Of a stretch of 64,000 nucleotides of DNA, positions 1 through 8,330 are shown piece after piece. The notes below the pieces were generated by a model. That model did no database searches. It saw nothing but the letters and a program-made list of their open reading frames with translations, and was not told the DNA's origin. The position numbers and the translations under genes are program-made. The stretch is from Actinotalea lenta. Its GTDB lineage: Bacteria > Actinomycetota > Actinomycetes > Actinomycetales > Cellulomonadaceae. The stretch spans positions 1 through 64,000 of the forward strand of contig NZ_JAUQYP010000002.1 of NCBI RefSeq assembly GCF_030586465.1, written 5' to 3'. Every line of letters starts with the position of its first letter. The first letter of the stretch is position 1.

Positions 1-2
1 CC

Positions 3-92
3 GCCGAGGAGTTCCTCACCGCACCCGCCACGAAGAAGGGTGAGGTTCTCGCGGGGCTCGCTGCTGCGGGTCGCGCGACGTACCGGGCCTGA
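3..92 (+). CDS. C-terminal end of a gene cut by the window edge
   Basis: An open frame runs in from the left edge and stops at TGA 90-92, giving the last 29 residues (AEEFLTAPATKKGE...). Codon use is typical of the neighbours, and a strong hairpin follows at 185-216, as expected for the end of a transcription unit. Too little is present to name a family. Confidence 0.45.
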   Translation, partial: AEEFLTAPATKKGEVLAGLAAAGRATYRA

Positions 93-184
93 CGGCCCAT
101 CCGCGACGCCCGCTGCCGGCCTGTGCCCCCGAAGCCGTTCCGGCCGGCAGACGGGGCTCGGGCCGGCCGCGGTCCGGCGCGAGT

Positions 185-216
185 GCGGGGCCGGGGCATC
201 CACGCCCCGGCCCCGC
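185..216. terminator. Hairpin terminator between convergent genes
   Basis: Perfect 13-bp inverted repeat (185-197 with 204-216, 6-nt loop). It lies between the end of the partial plus-strand gene and the end of the minus-strand acetyltransferase, so it can serve both strands. There is no long T run, which is common for high-GC actinobacterial terminators. Confidence 0.65.
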
Positions 217-242
217 GTCATCTGCCGTTCGGTTGAGCGGGC

Positions 243-716
243 TCACCCGCGCTCGTACCGCCGGCAGGGTGAGACGAACTCCTGGCCGTCGACCTGCACG
301 TGGTACGGCAGCGGGCCGACGTCGTGCCAACCGTTGCGCTCGTAGAACCGGCGCGCGCGGGCGTTGCCCTCCACGACGGCGAGCCATGGCACCGCGCGTC
401 CAGCGGCCATGATCTGCCGCTCGCCCTCGGCCAGCAGCGTGTCGGCCACCCCGGTACCGCGGTGCTCGCGCGCGACGAAGAGCTGTTCGACCTCGTCGCC
501 GACCACCATGACGAACCCGGCCACCTCCCCGTGGGCCACGGCCACCGTCGTCTGCCCGAGCCGGGCGGCTGCCCGCGCGTCGAACGCCGGCCGGGTGCGC
601 ACGGCGGTCAGGCCGTCCGGGACGTGCCCGGCGTGCCCGTCGTGCCAGCCGACGTGCCAGATCTCCGCGATCCGGCCGACGTCCTGCTCGGTCGCCGGCC
701 GCAGCACGCTGGCCAC
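243..716 (-). CDS. GNAT family N-acetyltransferase
   Basis: 157 residues from GTG 716. The core has the GNAT order: an N-terminal strand beginning LRPATEQDVGRIAEIW, then VEQLFVAREHRGTGVADTLL (residues about 77-96), where the R-x-x-G-x-G/A acetyl-CoA pyrophosphate loop reads REHRGTGVA, and a C-terminal NARARRFYERNGW that matches motif B. It should transfer an acetyl group from acetyl-CoA to an amine; the substrate cannot be read from the sequence. The gene begins 4 nt after the stop of the DEAD-box helicase, so the two are probably co-transcribed. Longer upstream starts would overlap the helicase's repetitive tail, so I chose the GTG next to the domain start. Confidence 0.85.
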   Translation of the reverse strand: MASVLRPATEQDVGRIAEIWHVGWHDGHAGHVPDGLTAVRTRPAFDARAAARLGQTTVAVAHGEVAGFVMVVGDEVEQLFVAREHRGTGVADTLLAEGERQIMAAGRAVPWLAVVEGNARARRFYERNGWHDVGPLPYHVQVDGQEFVSPCRRYERG

Positions 717-720
717 GCGG

Positions 721-2382
721 TCAGGAGTCGGTCGACGTGGCGCCGGTCGCGCCGCCGGCACCGCCCGAGCCGCCCTCCGTGGTGCTGCCGGAGCGGCGAC
801 GACGGCGACGGCGCTTGCGGGCGGGGGACGCCTCGGACCGGGTCGCGTCGCCGCCGTGCGCGTCGGACCCGGAGTGCTCGCCCTTGCCGTGCTCGCCCTT
901 GCCGTGCCGGTCCTCGCCGTGGCCGTCCTTGCCGTGACCGCCCTTGCCGTGCCGGTCCTTGGAGTGCCGGTCCTTGGAGTGGCCGTCCTTGCCGTGCCGG
1001 TCGCGGCCGTCACCGTGGTGCTTGCCGGTCTCGCCGAGGTCCTCGAGCTTCTCGGCAGCCAGGCCCTCACGGGTCCGGGCCGACCGGGGCAGGCGCCCCG
1101 TGGTGCCCTCGGGGATGTCCAGGTCGGTGTACAGGTGCGGCGAGGAGGAGTACGTCTCCTGCGGGTCCGGGAAGCCCAGGTCCAGTGCCCGGTCGATCAG
1201 TGCCCAGCGCGGCACGTCGTCCCAGTCGACGAACGTGACGGCGGTCCCCGTCTTGCCCGCTCGCCCGGTCCGGCCGGTGCGGTGCAGGTAGGTCTTGTCG
1301 TCCTCGGGGCACTGGTAGTTGATGACGTGCGTCACGTCATCAACGTCGATGCCGCGTGCGGCGACGTCGGTGGCCACCAGGACGTCGATCTTGCCGTGGC
1401 GGAACGCGCGCAGCGCCTGCTCGCGCGCGCCCTGGCCCAGGTCACCGTGGATGGCGCCGGCCGCGAAGCCGCGCTCGGTGAGCTCGTCGGCGACCTTGGC
1501 CGCGGTGCGCTTGGTCCGGGCGAACACCAGGGTCAGGCCCCGGCTCCGGGACTGCAGGATGCGCGCGAGCACCTCGACCTTGTCCAGCGCGTGCGCCCGG
1601 TAGACCACCTGGGTGATCGCCTTGAGCGTGAGGCCCTGGTCGTCCGGGTCCGCGGCCCGGATGTGCGTGGGCTGGGTCATGTAGCGGCGGGCCATGGACA
1701 CCACGGCGCCGGGCATCGTCGCCGAGAACAGCATCGTGTGCCGCGAGGCCGGTGTGCGGGCCAGGAGCTTCTCCACGTCCGGCAGGAAGCCGAGGTCGAG
1801 CATCTCGTCGGCCTCGTCGAGCACCACGGTGGTGGCCCGGGACAGGTCCAGGTGGCGCTGGTTGAGCAGGTCGACCATCCGGCCCGGTGTGCCGACGACG
1901 ACCTCCACCCCCTGGGTCAGGGCCTCGATCTGCGGCTCGTACGCGCGGCCGCCGTACAGCAGGGTCACGCGCACGCCCCGGTTGCGGGACGCGGTCTGCA
2001 GGTCCCCGGCGACCTGGATCGCCAGTTCACGCGTGGGCGCGACGACCAGGGCCTGCGGCTTGCCCGGTGCCGGCAGCCGGTCGAAGCCCTCCTCGCCGGG
2101 GGCGATGACGTGCTCGAGCAGGGGGAGGCCGAAACCGAGGGTCTTGCCGGTACCGGTCTTCGCCTGGCCGATGATGTCGTGCCGAGCGAGCGCGACGGGC
2201 AGGGTCATCGCCTGGATCGGGAACGGGTGGGTGATCCCTGCGTCGGCCAGCGCCGACGTGATCTCGGTCCGGATCCCGAAGTCGGCGAACGTCTTGTCGA
2301 TGGCGGGGGCCTTGTCGGTGGCGGGGGCCTTGTCGGTGGCGGGCGCAGCGGCGCCCGGCGCACCCGTGGGGGTGGCGGTCAT
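721..2382 (-). CDS. DEAD-box ATP-dependent RNA helicase with repetitive basic tail
   Basis: 553 residues from ATG 2382, chosen because GAGAGGA lies 5-11 nt upstream. All motifs are visible: Q motif near 35-57, Walker A AKTGTGKT near 74-81, PTREL, TPGR, DEAD near 189-192, SAT near 220-222, then the second RecA domain with ARGID and HRTGRTGR. It is of the RhlE/DeaD type that remodels structured RNA in ribosome assembly or mRNA turnover. After about residue 450 the fold ends. A tail of near-repeats of HGKDG/HSKDR/HGKGE leads to seven consecutive arginines and a Gly/Ser end, probably a disordered RNA-binding segment. The N-terminus carries three copies of APATDK. The tail is encoded by a degenerate tandem repeat near 880-1010. 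Confidence 0.93.
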   Translation of the reverse strand: MTATPTGAPGAAAPATDKAPATDKAPAIDKTFADFGIRTEITSALADAGITHPFPIQAMTLPVALARHDIIGQAKTGTGKTLGFGLPLLEHVIAPGEEGFDRLPAPGKPQALVVAPTRELAIQVAGDLQTASRNRGVRVTLLYGGRAYEPQIEALTQGVEVVVGTPGRMVDLLNQRHLDLSRATTVVLDEADEMLDLGFLPDVEKLLARTPASRHTMLFSATMPGAVVSMARRYMTQPTHIRAADPDDQGLTLKAITQVVYRAHALDKVEVLARILQSRSRGLTLVFARTKRTAAKVADELTERGFAAGAIHGDLGQGAREQALRAFRHGKIDVLVATDVAARGIDVDDVTHVINYQCPEDDKTYLHRTGRTGRAGKTGTAVTFVDWDDVPRWALIDRALDLGFPDPQETYSSSPHLYTDLDIPEGTTGRLPRSARTREGLAAEKLEDLGETGKHHGDGRDRHGKDGHSKDRHSKDRHGKGGHGKDGHGEDRHGKGEHGKGEHSGSDAHGGDATRSEASPARKRRRRRRRSGSTTEGGSGGAGGATGATSTDS

Positions 2383-2519
2383 GTCGTCCTCTCGAAGCCG
2401 TGCGGCCACCGCGGGGCGGGGCCCGGCACGGGCGGGGTGGTAGCCGATCGCACAAGAGACGGCGTGCTGATCACGCGAGGCAGACGAGACGACCGGTCAA
2501 CCGATGTACGACCCAAGCC

Positions 2520-2525
2520 TATAGC
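2520..2525 (+). promoter_or_regulatory. -10 box of the MiaE-like gene
   Basis: TATAGC ends 8 nt before ATG 2534. This spacing puts the transcription start at or next to the start codon, so the mRNA is probably leaderless. No convincing -35 element is seen. Confidence 0.5.
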
Positions 2526-2533
2526 CTGGACGG

Positions 2534-3211
2534 ATGAGCGACTCCGCGCCCGACACCGCTGCACCGGCCGCACCGGGGGACCTGGCGCTCCCGTTGCTGG
2601 GGATGATCGCGTACTTCCAGCTCGCCGCGTTCACACGGCTCGCGGCGGACTCCGGGCTGGCCCCGACGCTCACGCAGCGGCTCAGCCTGGCCGGGTACGC
2701 CCGCAACGCGCTGAACCGGGTCGACCGCGTGGCCGGGCGGATCGTCGAGCTGGGCGGTGACCCGCAGTCGGCGATGCGGCCGTTCGCCGGGGTTCTCGTG
2801 GAGTTCGACGAGCGCACCGAGCCGTCCACCTGGTCCGAGCGACTGCTCAAGAGCTACGTCGGCTACGGCGTGGCCGACGACTTCGCGCGCGTGCTCGCCG
2901 AAGGCCTGGACCCGGCCTCGCGCGAGGTGGTCGACGAGGTGATGAGCGACGACGGGCACGGGGCGACAGTGGTCGCGGCGCTGGAGGCCGCCGGCGCCGA
3001 CGACGCGACGCTGTCCCCGCGGCTGGCCCTGTGGGGCCGCCGACTGGTGGGGGAGTCCTTGGGCGTGGTGCAGCGCGTGCTCGGCGCCCACCCGGAGGTC
3101 GTGCGGCTGCTCGCCGGGGCGTTGCCGGGCGACGAGCCCCAGTCCCGGCTGTTCGCGCGGCTCACCGCCGAGCACACCCGCCGGATGGATCGCCTCGGCC
3201 TCGCTGCGTGA
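2534..3211 (+). CDS. Ferritin-like fold protein (MiaE-like, PF13794 type)
   Basis: 225 residues, all-helical prediction, with an acidic/His pattern resembling the actinobacterial ferritin-like family related to tRNA hydroxylase MiaE (ERLLKSYVGYGVADDFARVL; the C-terminal helix has FARLTAEHTRRMDRLGL). The family fold is known to carry a di-iron site, but the natural substrate in actinobacteria is not established. In related genomes it lies beside DUF3107 and a TetR regulator, as here. Divergent from the RNA helicase and probably leaderless. Confidence 0.8.
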   Translation: MSDSAPDTAAPAAPGDLALPLLGMIAYFQLAAFTRLAADSGLAPTLTQRLSLAGYARNALNRVDRVAGRIVELGGDPQSAMRPFAGVLVEFDERTEPSTWSERLLKSYVGYGVADDFARVLAEGLDPASREVVDEVMSDDGHGATVVAALEAAGADDATLSPRLALWGRRLVGESLGVVQRVLGAHPEVVRLLAGALPGDEPQSRLFARLTAEHTRRMDRLGLAA

Positions 3212-3213
3212 CA

Positions 3214-3230
3214 CGGCCGTCGAACGGCCG
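3214..3230. terminator. Short hairpin between convergent genes
   Basis: A 6-bp stem (CGGCCG at 3214-3219 and 3225-3230) with a 5-nt loop falls in the 24-nt gap between the convergent MiaE-like and DUF3107 genes. It is a weak candidate for a shared terminator. Confidence 0.35.
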
Positions 3231-3235
3231 CCGGG

Positions 3236-3463
3236 TCAGAGGTTGAAGCCGACCCGCCTGGCGTCGTCCGTGCCGAGCTCGACGTAGCCGACCATGCCGG
3301 CGGGGACCAGGACCCGCCTGCCCTTGGCGTCCACGAGGTCGATCGGCGCGCCGACCTCGAGCGCCTTGAGCACGTCCTTGGCGATCTTGTCCGCGGTTCC
3401 GTCGAGCTCGACCACCAGCTCACGCGCCACGTTCTGCACACCGATCGTGATCTGCACGCCCAT
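3236..3463 (-). CDS. DUF3107 small protein
   Basis: 75 residues starting MGVQITIGVQNVARELVVEL. Length and sequence match DUF3107, a small conserved actinobacterial family of unknown function often found beside this TetR and ferritin-fold pair. ATG 3463 follows GAAGGG closely. A TAGGAT -10-like box (minus strand, 3490-3485) overlaps the stop codon of the upstream TetR gene, so it may have its own promoter. Confidence 0.85.
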   Translation of the reverse strand: MGVQITIGVQNVARELVVELDGTADKIAKDVLKALEVGAPIDLVDAKGRRVLVPAGMVGYVELGTDDARRVGFNL

Positions 3464-3487
3464 CCCTTCGTCGTCGCTGACGCCATC

Positions 3488-4129
3488 CTAGGAGGAGGAC
3501 GTCGGCTCGGCGTCCCGGCGTCCGGGGATCAGCCCCTGCACCCCGCTCCACGCGAGCCTGCCGACCAGGTCCACGGCGGTGTCCGAGTCGACCGTCGAGG
3601 GCCGGTGCCGGGACGTCGCGGTGACCTGCGCCATGCCCACGAGCACCTCGGCCAGGAGGTCGGCCTCCGGCTGCGCCAACCCGGTGAGGTCCCGCAGCCC
3701 GCGGCAGACCGCGTCGGCGGCCTCCCGGGACGCCGCCTCGACGCGCTCACGGACCTCGTGGTCGCGTGTCACGTCGGACTCGAACAGCAGCGACGACGTC
3801 TCGCCGGCCTGCTCGACGAAGCCGACGAACGCGGCGACGATCGCCCGGGCGATGTCGTGGCCGGGCGGTCCGTCCGCGGTCGAGGCCCGCGCCAGCTCGG
3901 CGTCCACGGCGGCGGCCAGGGCCTGGCCACGGCGGTCGACCACGGCCAGGTAGAGGTCCAGCTTGGACGGGAAGTGCCGGTAGAGCACCGGCTTGGAGAC
4001 CTCGGCACGATCGGCGATGTCGTCCATGGACACGTGGTGGTACCCGTCGCGGGCGAACATCTGCTCCGCGATCGCGAGCACCTGGGCGCGTCGGTCGTCG
4101 GCGGACATCCGCGGCGGACGTGGGGCCAT
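3488..4129 (-). CDS. TetR/AcrR family transcriptional regulator
   Basis: 213 residues. The N-terminal helix-turn-helix is clear: RRAQVLAIAEQMFARDGYHH, VSMDDIADRAEVSKPVLYRH, FPSKLDLYLAVVD (about residues 12-65). The C-terminal ligand-binding half is Glu/Ala rich without an assignable ligand. On the minus strand a TAGCAT box (4141-4136) ends 6 nt before ATG 4129, so translation is probably leaderless. It is divergent from the DUF3152 gene and upstream of DUF3107, and may regulate either. Confidence 0.88.
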   Translation of the reverse strand: MAPRPPRMSADDRRAQVLAIAEQMFARDGYHHVSMDDIADRAEVSKPVLYRHFPSKLDLYLAVVDRRGQALAAAVDAELARASTADGPPGHDIARAIVAAFVGFVEQAGETSSLLFESDVTRDHEVRERVEAASREAADAVCRGLRDLTGLAQPEADLLAEVLVGMAQVTATSRHRPSTVDSDTAVDLVGRLAWSGVQGLIPGRRDAEPTSSS

Positions 4130-4226
4130 TGGCGCATGCTAACCACGGCTCCTGCCGCGCGGGCCCCGTCCACCAGGATCGCTACGAACGTGTGACGTGC
4201 GGCGGCGCCGGTGCCACGATGGCCTG

Positions 4227-5180
4227 GTGCCCGAGCTCCTCCAGCACGCCAGGCCCCTGCGGCTCGCGCGGCACGCGCGACGCTCGGGCCCGGTGCTGAC
4301 GCGCGGGAGGTTCGGAACGCTCGGTCTGGTCCCGGCGGTGCTGATCGGGCTCGGCGCGGGGTCCGCGACCGGCCTGGCGATGGCGTACTCACCGGCGACC
4401 GAGACCGCGGCGTCGGACGTCCGTGCCGCGAGCGACCGTCTGACGGGCGACCGTGCGGGGAGCGACCGTGCGGGGAGCGACCGGGTGGCCAGCGGGCGTG
4501 CGGCGCCGGCCCCCACGCCGGTCTCCTCCCCTGCCCCGTCGGGATCGGTCGACTTCCTCACCCCACCCGGTTCCCCGGCCGCGCCGCCGTCCGGCATGTC
4601 CGCCGCCGACCGGATGGCCGGTCTGCTCAGCACCGACGTCCCGCAGCGCGCCGGTTGGGACCTCGTGGTGGTGGCCGGCTCGAGCCCGGCGCCCGACCCG
4701 GACGCCCCGGTCCGCACGGTGCGGGTGGAGGTCGAGGCCGGCCTGCCGGTGGACGGTGAGCGGTTCGCGACGCTGGTGCTGGGCATCCTGAACAACCCGC
4801 AGGGCTGGGGGCACGGCGGTGCACTGAGCTTCGCGCGGACCGACGGCGACGCGGACCTGCGGGTGGTGCTCGTCTCGCCCGACAAGGTCGACGCGATGTG
4901 CGCGCCGCTGGCCACGCGCGGCACGTACTCGTGCGGCCGTTCCGGGCACGCGGCGATCAACTACGCGCGGTGGGCCACCGGAACGGACGCGTTCGCCGAC
5001 CTCACGGTGTACCGGCAGTACCTCATCAACCACGAGGTCGGTCACCTCCTGGGGCACCCGCATGAGCAGTGCCCCGCGGCCGGCGCGGTCGCCCCGGTGA
5101 TGCAGCAGCAGACGGTCGCCGTGGCGCCCTGCCTGCCCAACGGCTGGCCCCACCCCGACTCCGGTGTCGGCGGCCTGTGA
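4227..5180 (+). CDS. DUF3152 protein, membrane-anchored with HExxH-type motif
   Basis: About 317 residues from GTG 4227; GTG 4197 is an alternative. I prefer 4227 because a CACGAT -10-like box ends 6 nt before it. The protein has a basic N-terminus, one hydrophobic segment (LGLVPAVLIGLGAG...), a Ser/Asp/Arg linker encoded by 15-bp near-repeats around 4430-4490, and the DUF3152 domain. The domain ends with NHEVGHLLGHPHEQC, an HExxH zinc signature with a third His, so a secreted or anchored metallopeptidase is plausible. Biochemical function in this family is not established. Confidence 0.8.
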   Translation: MPELLQHARPLRLARHARRSGPVLTRGRFGTLGLVPAVLIGLGAGSATGLAMAYSPATETAASDVRAASDRLTGDRAGSDRAGSDRVASGRAAPAPTPVSSPAPSGSVDFLTPPGSPAAPPSGMSAADRMAGLLSTDVPQRAGWDLVVVAGSSPAPDPDAPVRTVRVEVEAGLPVDGERFATLVLGILNNPQGWGHGGALSFARTDGDADLRVVLVSPDKVDAMCAPLATRGTYSCGRSGHAAINYARWATGTDAFADLTVYRQYLINHEVGHLLGHPHEQCPAAGAVAPVMQQQTVAVAPCLPNGWPHPDSGVGGL

Positions 5181-5192
5181 TGGGATCGGGGC

Positions 5193-8100
5193 GTGGTCGA
5201 GCTCCTGGCGCCGGTGGCGCGCCCGCCGTGGCCGGAGCCTGACCCGTCCCAGCGCCGGGTGATCGAGCACCGGGGGCCCCTGCTGGTCACGGGCGCCCCG
5301 GGATCGGGGCGCACGACGACGGCGTTGGCGGTGGTCGCGGACCGGGTCGCGTCCGGCGAGCTGGACGTCTCCGAGACGCTGCTGATCGCCCCCACCCGGC
5401 TCGCGGCCGCGCGGCTGCGCGATGCGCTATCGGGGCGTCTGCGGGCCACGACGGGCGAACCCACCGTGCGCACCGCCTCCTCGTTGGCGTTCTCGGTGCT
5501 CCGGGCACGTGCGGCGCTGCTCGGTGAGCCGCCGCCGACGCTGATCAGCGGCCCCGAGCAGGACCTCGTGCTGGGCGAGCTGCTCGCGGGGCACCTGGCG
5601 GGGGAGGGCGCCGCCGTGCCGTGGCCGGACCGGGTCCCGTCCGAGGCGCTCGGCCTGCGCGCGTTCCGCGACGAGCTGCGTGACCTGCTGATGCGGGCGG
5701 CCGAGCGGGGGCTGCGCCCCGAGGACCTCGACGTGCTGGGTCGCACGCACGCGCGGCCCGAGTGGCGGGCCGCGGCAGCGGTCTACGCGGAGTACCTGGA
5801 TGTCACGCGGCTGCGCTCCGGAACCCCCGACGCGGGTGCCCGGTTCGACCCGGCCGCCGTCGTCGACGAGGCCACCGAGGCGTTGGGGGCCTGGTCGCAC
5901 GAGGTGCCGCACGCAGCGCGGCCGTCGTGGCGGCTGGTCGTGGTGGACGACTACCAGGAGGCCACGGCCGCGACCGTCCGGCTGCTGCACGCGCTCGCCG
6001 ACGACGGCGCCGAGCTGGTGCTGCTGGCGGATCCGGACCTGGCGGTGCAGACGTTCCGGGGCGCGAGCCCGGGGCTGGCCGACCGTGCCTCGCTGCCGGC
6101 CGGGAGCGAGCTCGGGGCGTTCGGCGCGGACACGGCCGTGCTCGAGCACGTGTGGCGGCACGGACCCGGGCTGCGCGAGGTGGTCCGGGCGGTCACCGCG
6201 GAGATCCGGGGCCCGCAGTTCCGGCACCGCCAGGTCCCCGGCGACGCCGCCCGGGCCGAGGACCGCGCGGAGGTCCACCTGCTGCGGTCCGTGGCGCAGG
6301 AGTCCGCCGACGTCGCGCACGTGCTGCGCGGCGCGCACCTGCACGACTCCGTCCCGTGGCGCCGGATGGCGGTGGTCGTGCGGTCCGGTGCGCAGGTCGC
6401 CGAGCTGCGCCGCGCTCTGCTGTCCGCGCGTGTCCCGGTGGCCGTGGACGCCTCCGACGTGCCGCTGCGGGTCGAGCCCGCGGTGCGGCCGCTGCTCACC
6501 GCGCTGACGTGCGTGCTCGACCCTGATGCGCTGGCCGAGCACGCCGCGACGCTGCTGACCTCGCCGCTGGGCGGGCTGGACCCGGTCGGGCTGCGGCGCG
6601 TGCGGCGTGCGCTGCGCGCCGAGGAGCTTGCGGGTGGCGGCGGGCGGACCAGCGATCCGCTCCTGGTCGAGGTCCTCGCGGACCCGGCGCGTGCCGCCAC
6701 CCTCCCGGCGGAGCTCCGACGTCCGGTGCAGCGGCTCGGGCAGGTGCTGGCGGCGGGCCGCGCCGCGCACGGCTCGGGCGTGCTCGAGGTGCTGTGGGCG
6801 ATGTGGTCGGCCGCCGGACTCGCAGAGCCGTGGCGGCGGGCGGCTCTGGCGGGCGGCGCCGCGGGGGCGCGGGCGGACCGCGACCTCGACGCGGTGCTGG
6901 CCCTGTTCGCCGCCGCGGAGCAGTTCGTCGACCGGCTGCCGCAGGCGCCGCCCCAGGCGTTCCTCGACCACCTCGAGGCGCAGTCCCTGCGTGCGGACAG
7001 CCTGGCGGCCCACGGCGGCGTCACCGACGCCGTCTCGGTGCTGACCGCCGCAGCCGCCGCGGGGCAGGAATGGGACGTCGTCGTGGTCGCCGGCGTGCAG
7101 GAGGGTACGTGGCCCGACCTGCGGTTGCGCGACTCGATGCTGGGCGCCGGGCACCTGGTCGAGGTCCTCGCGGGCCGCGCCTCGGCCCCCGAGTCGTCCG
7201 CGGAGGCGCGCCGTGCGGTGCTCGCCGACGAGCTGCGGGCGTTCGCCGTCGCGGTGTCGCGAAGCACGACGCGGCTCGTGGTCACGGCGGTGCGCGACGC
7301 CGACCACCAGCCGTCCCCGCTGGTGGACCTCGTGGTGCCGGGGAACGGTGAGGGTCCGGACCCGCGCGTGCGCGCGGTGCCCGCCGCTCTCGACCTGCGG
7401 GCCCTCGTGGCCCGGTGCCGTGCCGCGGTGGAGCGCGACCCCGGGTCGCCGGCCGCGGGGCTGCTCGCCCACCTGGTCGAGCACGGTGTCGAGGGTGCGG
7501 ACCCCGACACCTGGTTCGGCACCCGGGCGCTGTCCTCGTCGCGGCCGCTGTGGCCGGAGGAGGGGCCGGTGCCGTTGTCGCCGTCCCGGCTGGAGCTCGC
7601 GGCCACGTGCGCGCTGCGCTGGGCCCTCGAGCAGGCGGGCGGGACGGCTGCCGACTCCCGCGAGCAGACCCTGGGCACGCTGGTGCACGCCGTCGCGGCC
7701 GCGCTGCCGGAGGGGAGCCAGGAGCAGCTCGCAACCCTGCTCGAGGAGCGCTGGTCGGAGCTCGGGCTGTCCGACGGGTGGCTGGCGACCCAGGCCCGCC
7801 GGCGCGCCGACGACATGGTGCGCAAGCTCGCCGCCTACCTGCGCACCGCCGACGAGGCCGTCGCGTGCGAGGAGAGCTTCTCGGTGCGGGTCGGTCGGGT
7901 CGAGCTGCGCGGCCAGGTGGACCGGCTGGAGCGCGCCGGCATGGACGCGGACGGGCATCCGCTGCTGCGCGTCGTGGACCTCAAGACCGGCAAGACGGCC
8001 GTGCGCAAGGACGACGCCACGCGGCACCCCCAGCTCGGGGCGTACCAGGTCGCGGTCGACGCCGGCGGGTTCGACCACCTGGTCCCGGGCGCGCGGGCCG

Positions 8101-8330
8101 GCGGCGCGACGCTCCTCTACGTCGGGACAGCCGCCCAGCGAGTCACGCTGCGCGACCAGATCGCCCCCGCCCAGGACCGCGAACCGGGCTGGGCGGCCCA
8201 GCTCACCGAGGCCGTCGCCGAGGTCGTCACGAGCGGCGCGATGGCCGCAACCCGCAACGACGGCTGCCAGACGTGCCCCGTGCGGCGATCCTGCCCGGCC
8301 CAGCCCGAAGGCCGGGTGGTGGGCGCATGA
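5193..8330 (+). CDS. adnA: AdnA, helicase-nuclease subunit of the AdnAB resection complex
   Basis: 1045 residues. UvrD/Rep-like motor core: P-loop GAPGSGRT near residue 35, VVVDDYQEA near 250. A RecB-type nuclease lies at the C-terminus (VVDLKTGK near 928, with LGAYQ after it). Cysteines at about 809 and in CQTCPVRRSC (about 1025-1034) fit the Fe-S staple of AddB/AdnA nucleases. With AdnB it should unwind and resect double-strand ends before RecA loading. The P-loop lysine is replaced by arginine (GSGRT), in keeping with reports that AdnB is the main motor in mycobacteria. The stop overlaps the adnB start (ATGA). Confidence 0.9.
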   Translation: MVELLAPVARPPWPEPDPSQRRVIEHRGPLLVTGAPGSGRTTTALAVVADRVASGELDVSETLLIAPTRLAAARLRDALSGRLRATTGEPTVRTASSLAFSVLRARAALLGEPPPTLISGPEQDLVLGELLAGHLAGEGAAVPWPDRVPSEALGLRAFRDELRDLLMRAAERGLRPEDLDVLGRTHARPEWRAAAAVYAEYLDVTRLRSGTPDAGARFDPAAVVDEATEALGAWSHEVPHAARPSWRLVVVDDYQEATAATVRLLHALADDGAELVLLADPDLAVQTFRGASPGLADRASLPAGSELGAFGADTAVLEHVWRHGPGLREVVRAVTAEIRGPQFRHRQVPGDAARAEDRAEVHLLRSVAQESADVAHVLRGAHLHDSVPWRRMAVVVRSGAQVAELRRALLSARVPVAVDASDVPLRVEPAVRPLLTALTCVLDPDALAEHAATLLTSPLGGLDPVGLRRVRRALRAEELAGGGGRTSDPLLVEVLADPARAATLPAELRRPVQRLGQVLAAGRAAHGSGVLEVLWAMWSAAGLAEPWRRAALAGGAAGARADRDLDAVLALFAAAEQFVDRLPQAPPQAFLDHLEAQSLRADSLAAHGGVTDAVSVLTAAAAAGQEWDVVVVAGVQEGTWPDLRLRDSMLGAGHLVEVLAGRASAPESSAEARRAVLADELRAFAVAVSRSTTRLVVTAVRDADHQPSPLVDLVVPGNGEGPDPRVRAVPAALDLRALVARCRAAVERDPGSPAAGLLAHLVEHGVEGADPDTWFGTRALSSSRPLWPEEGPVPLSPSRLELAATCALRWALEQAGGTAADSREQTLGTLVHAVAAALPEGSQEQLATLLEERWSELGLSDGWLATQARRRADDMVRKLAAYLRTADEAVACEESFSVRVGRVELRGQVDRLERAGMDADGHPLLRVVDLKTGKTAVRKDDATRHPQLGAYQVAVDAGGFDHLVPGARAGGATLLYVGTAAQRVTLRDQIAPAQDREPGWAAQLTEAVAEVVTSGAMAATRNDGCQTCPVRRSCPAQPEGRVVGA

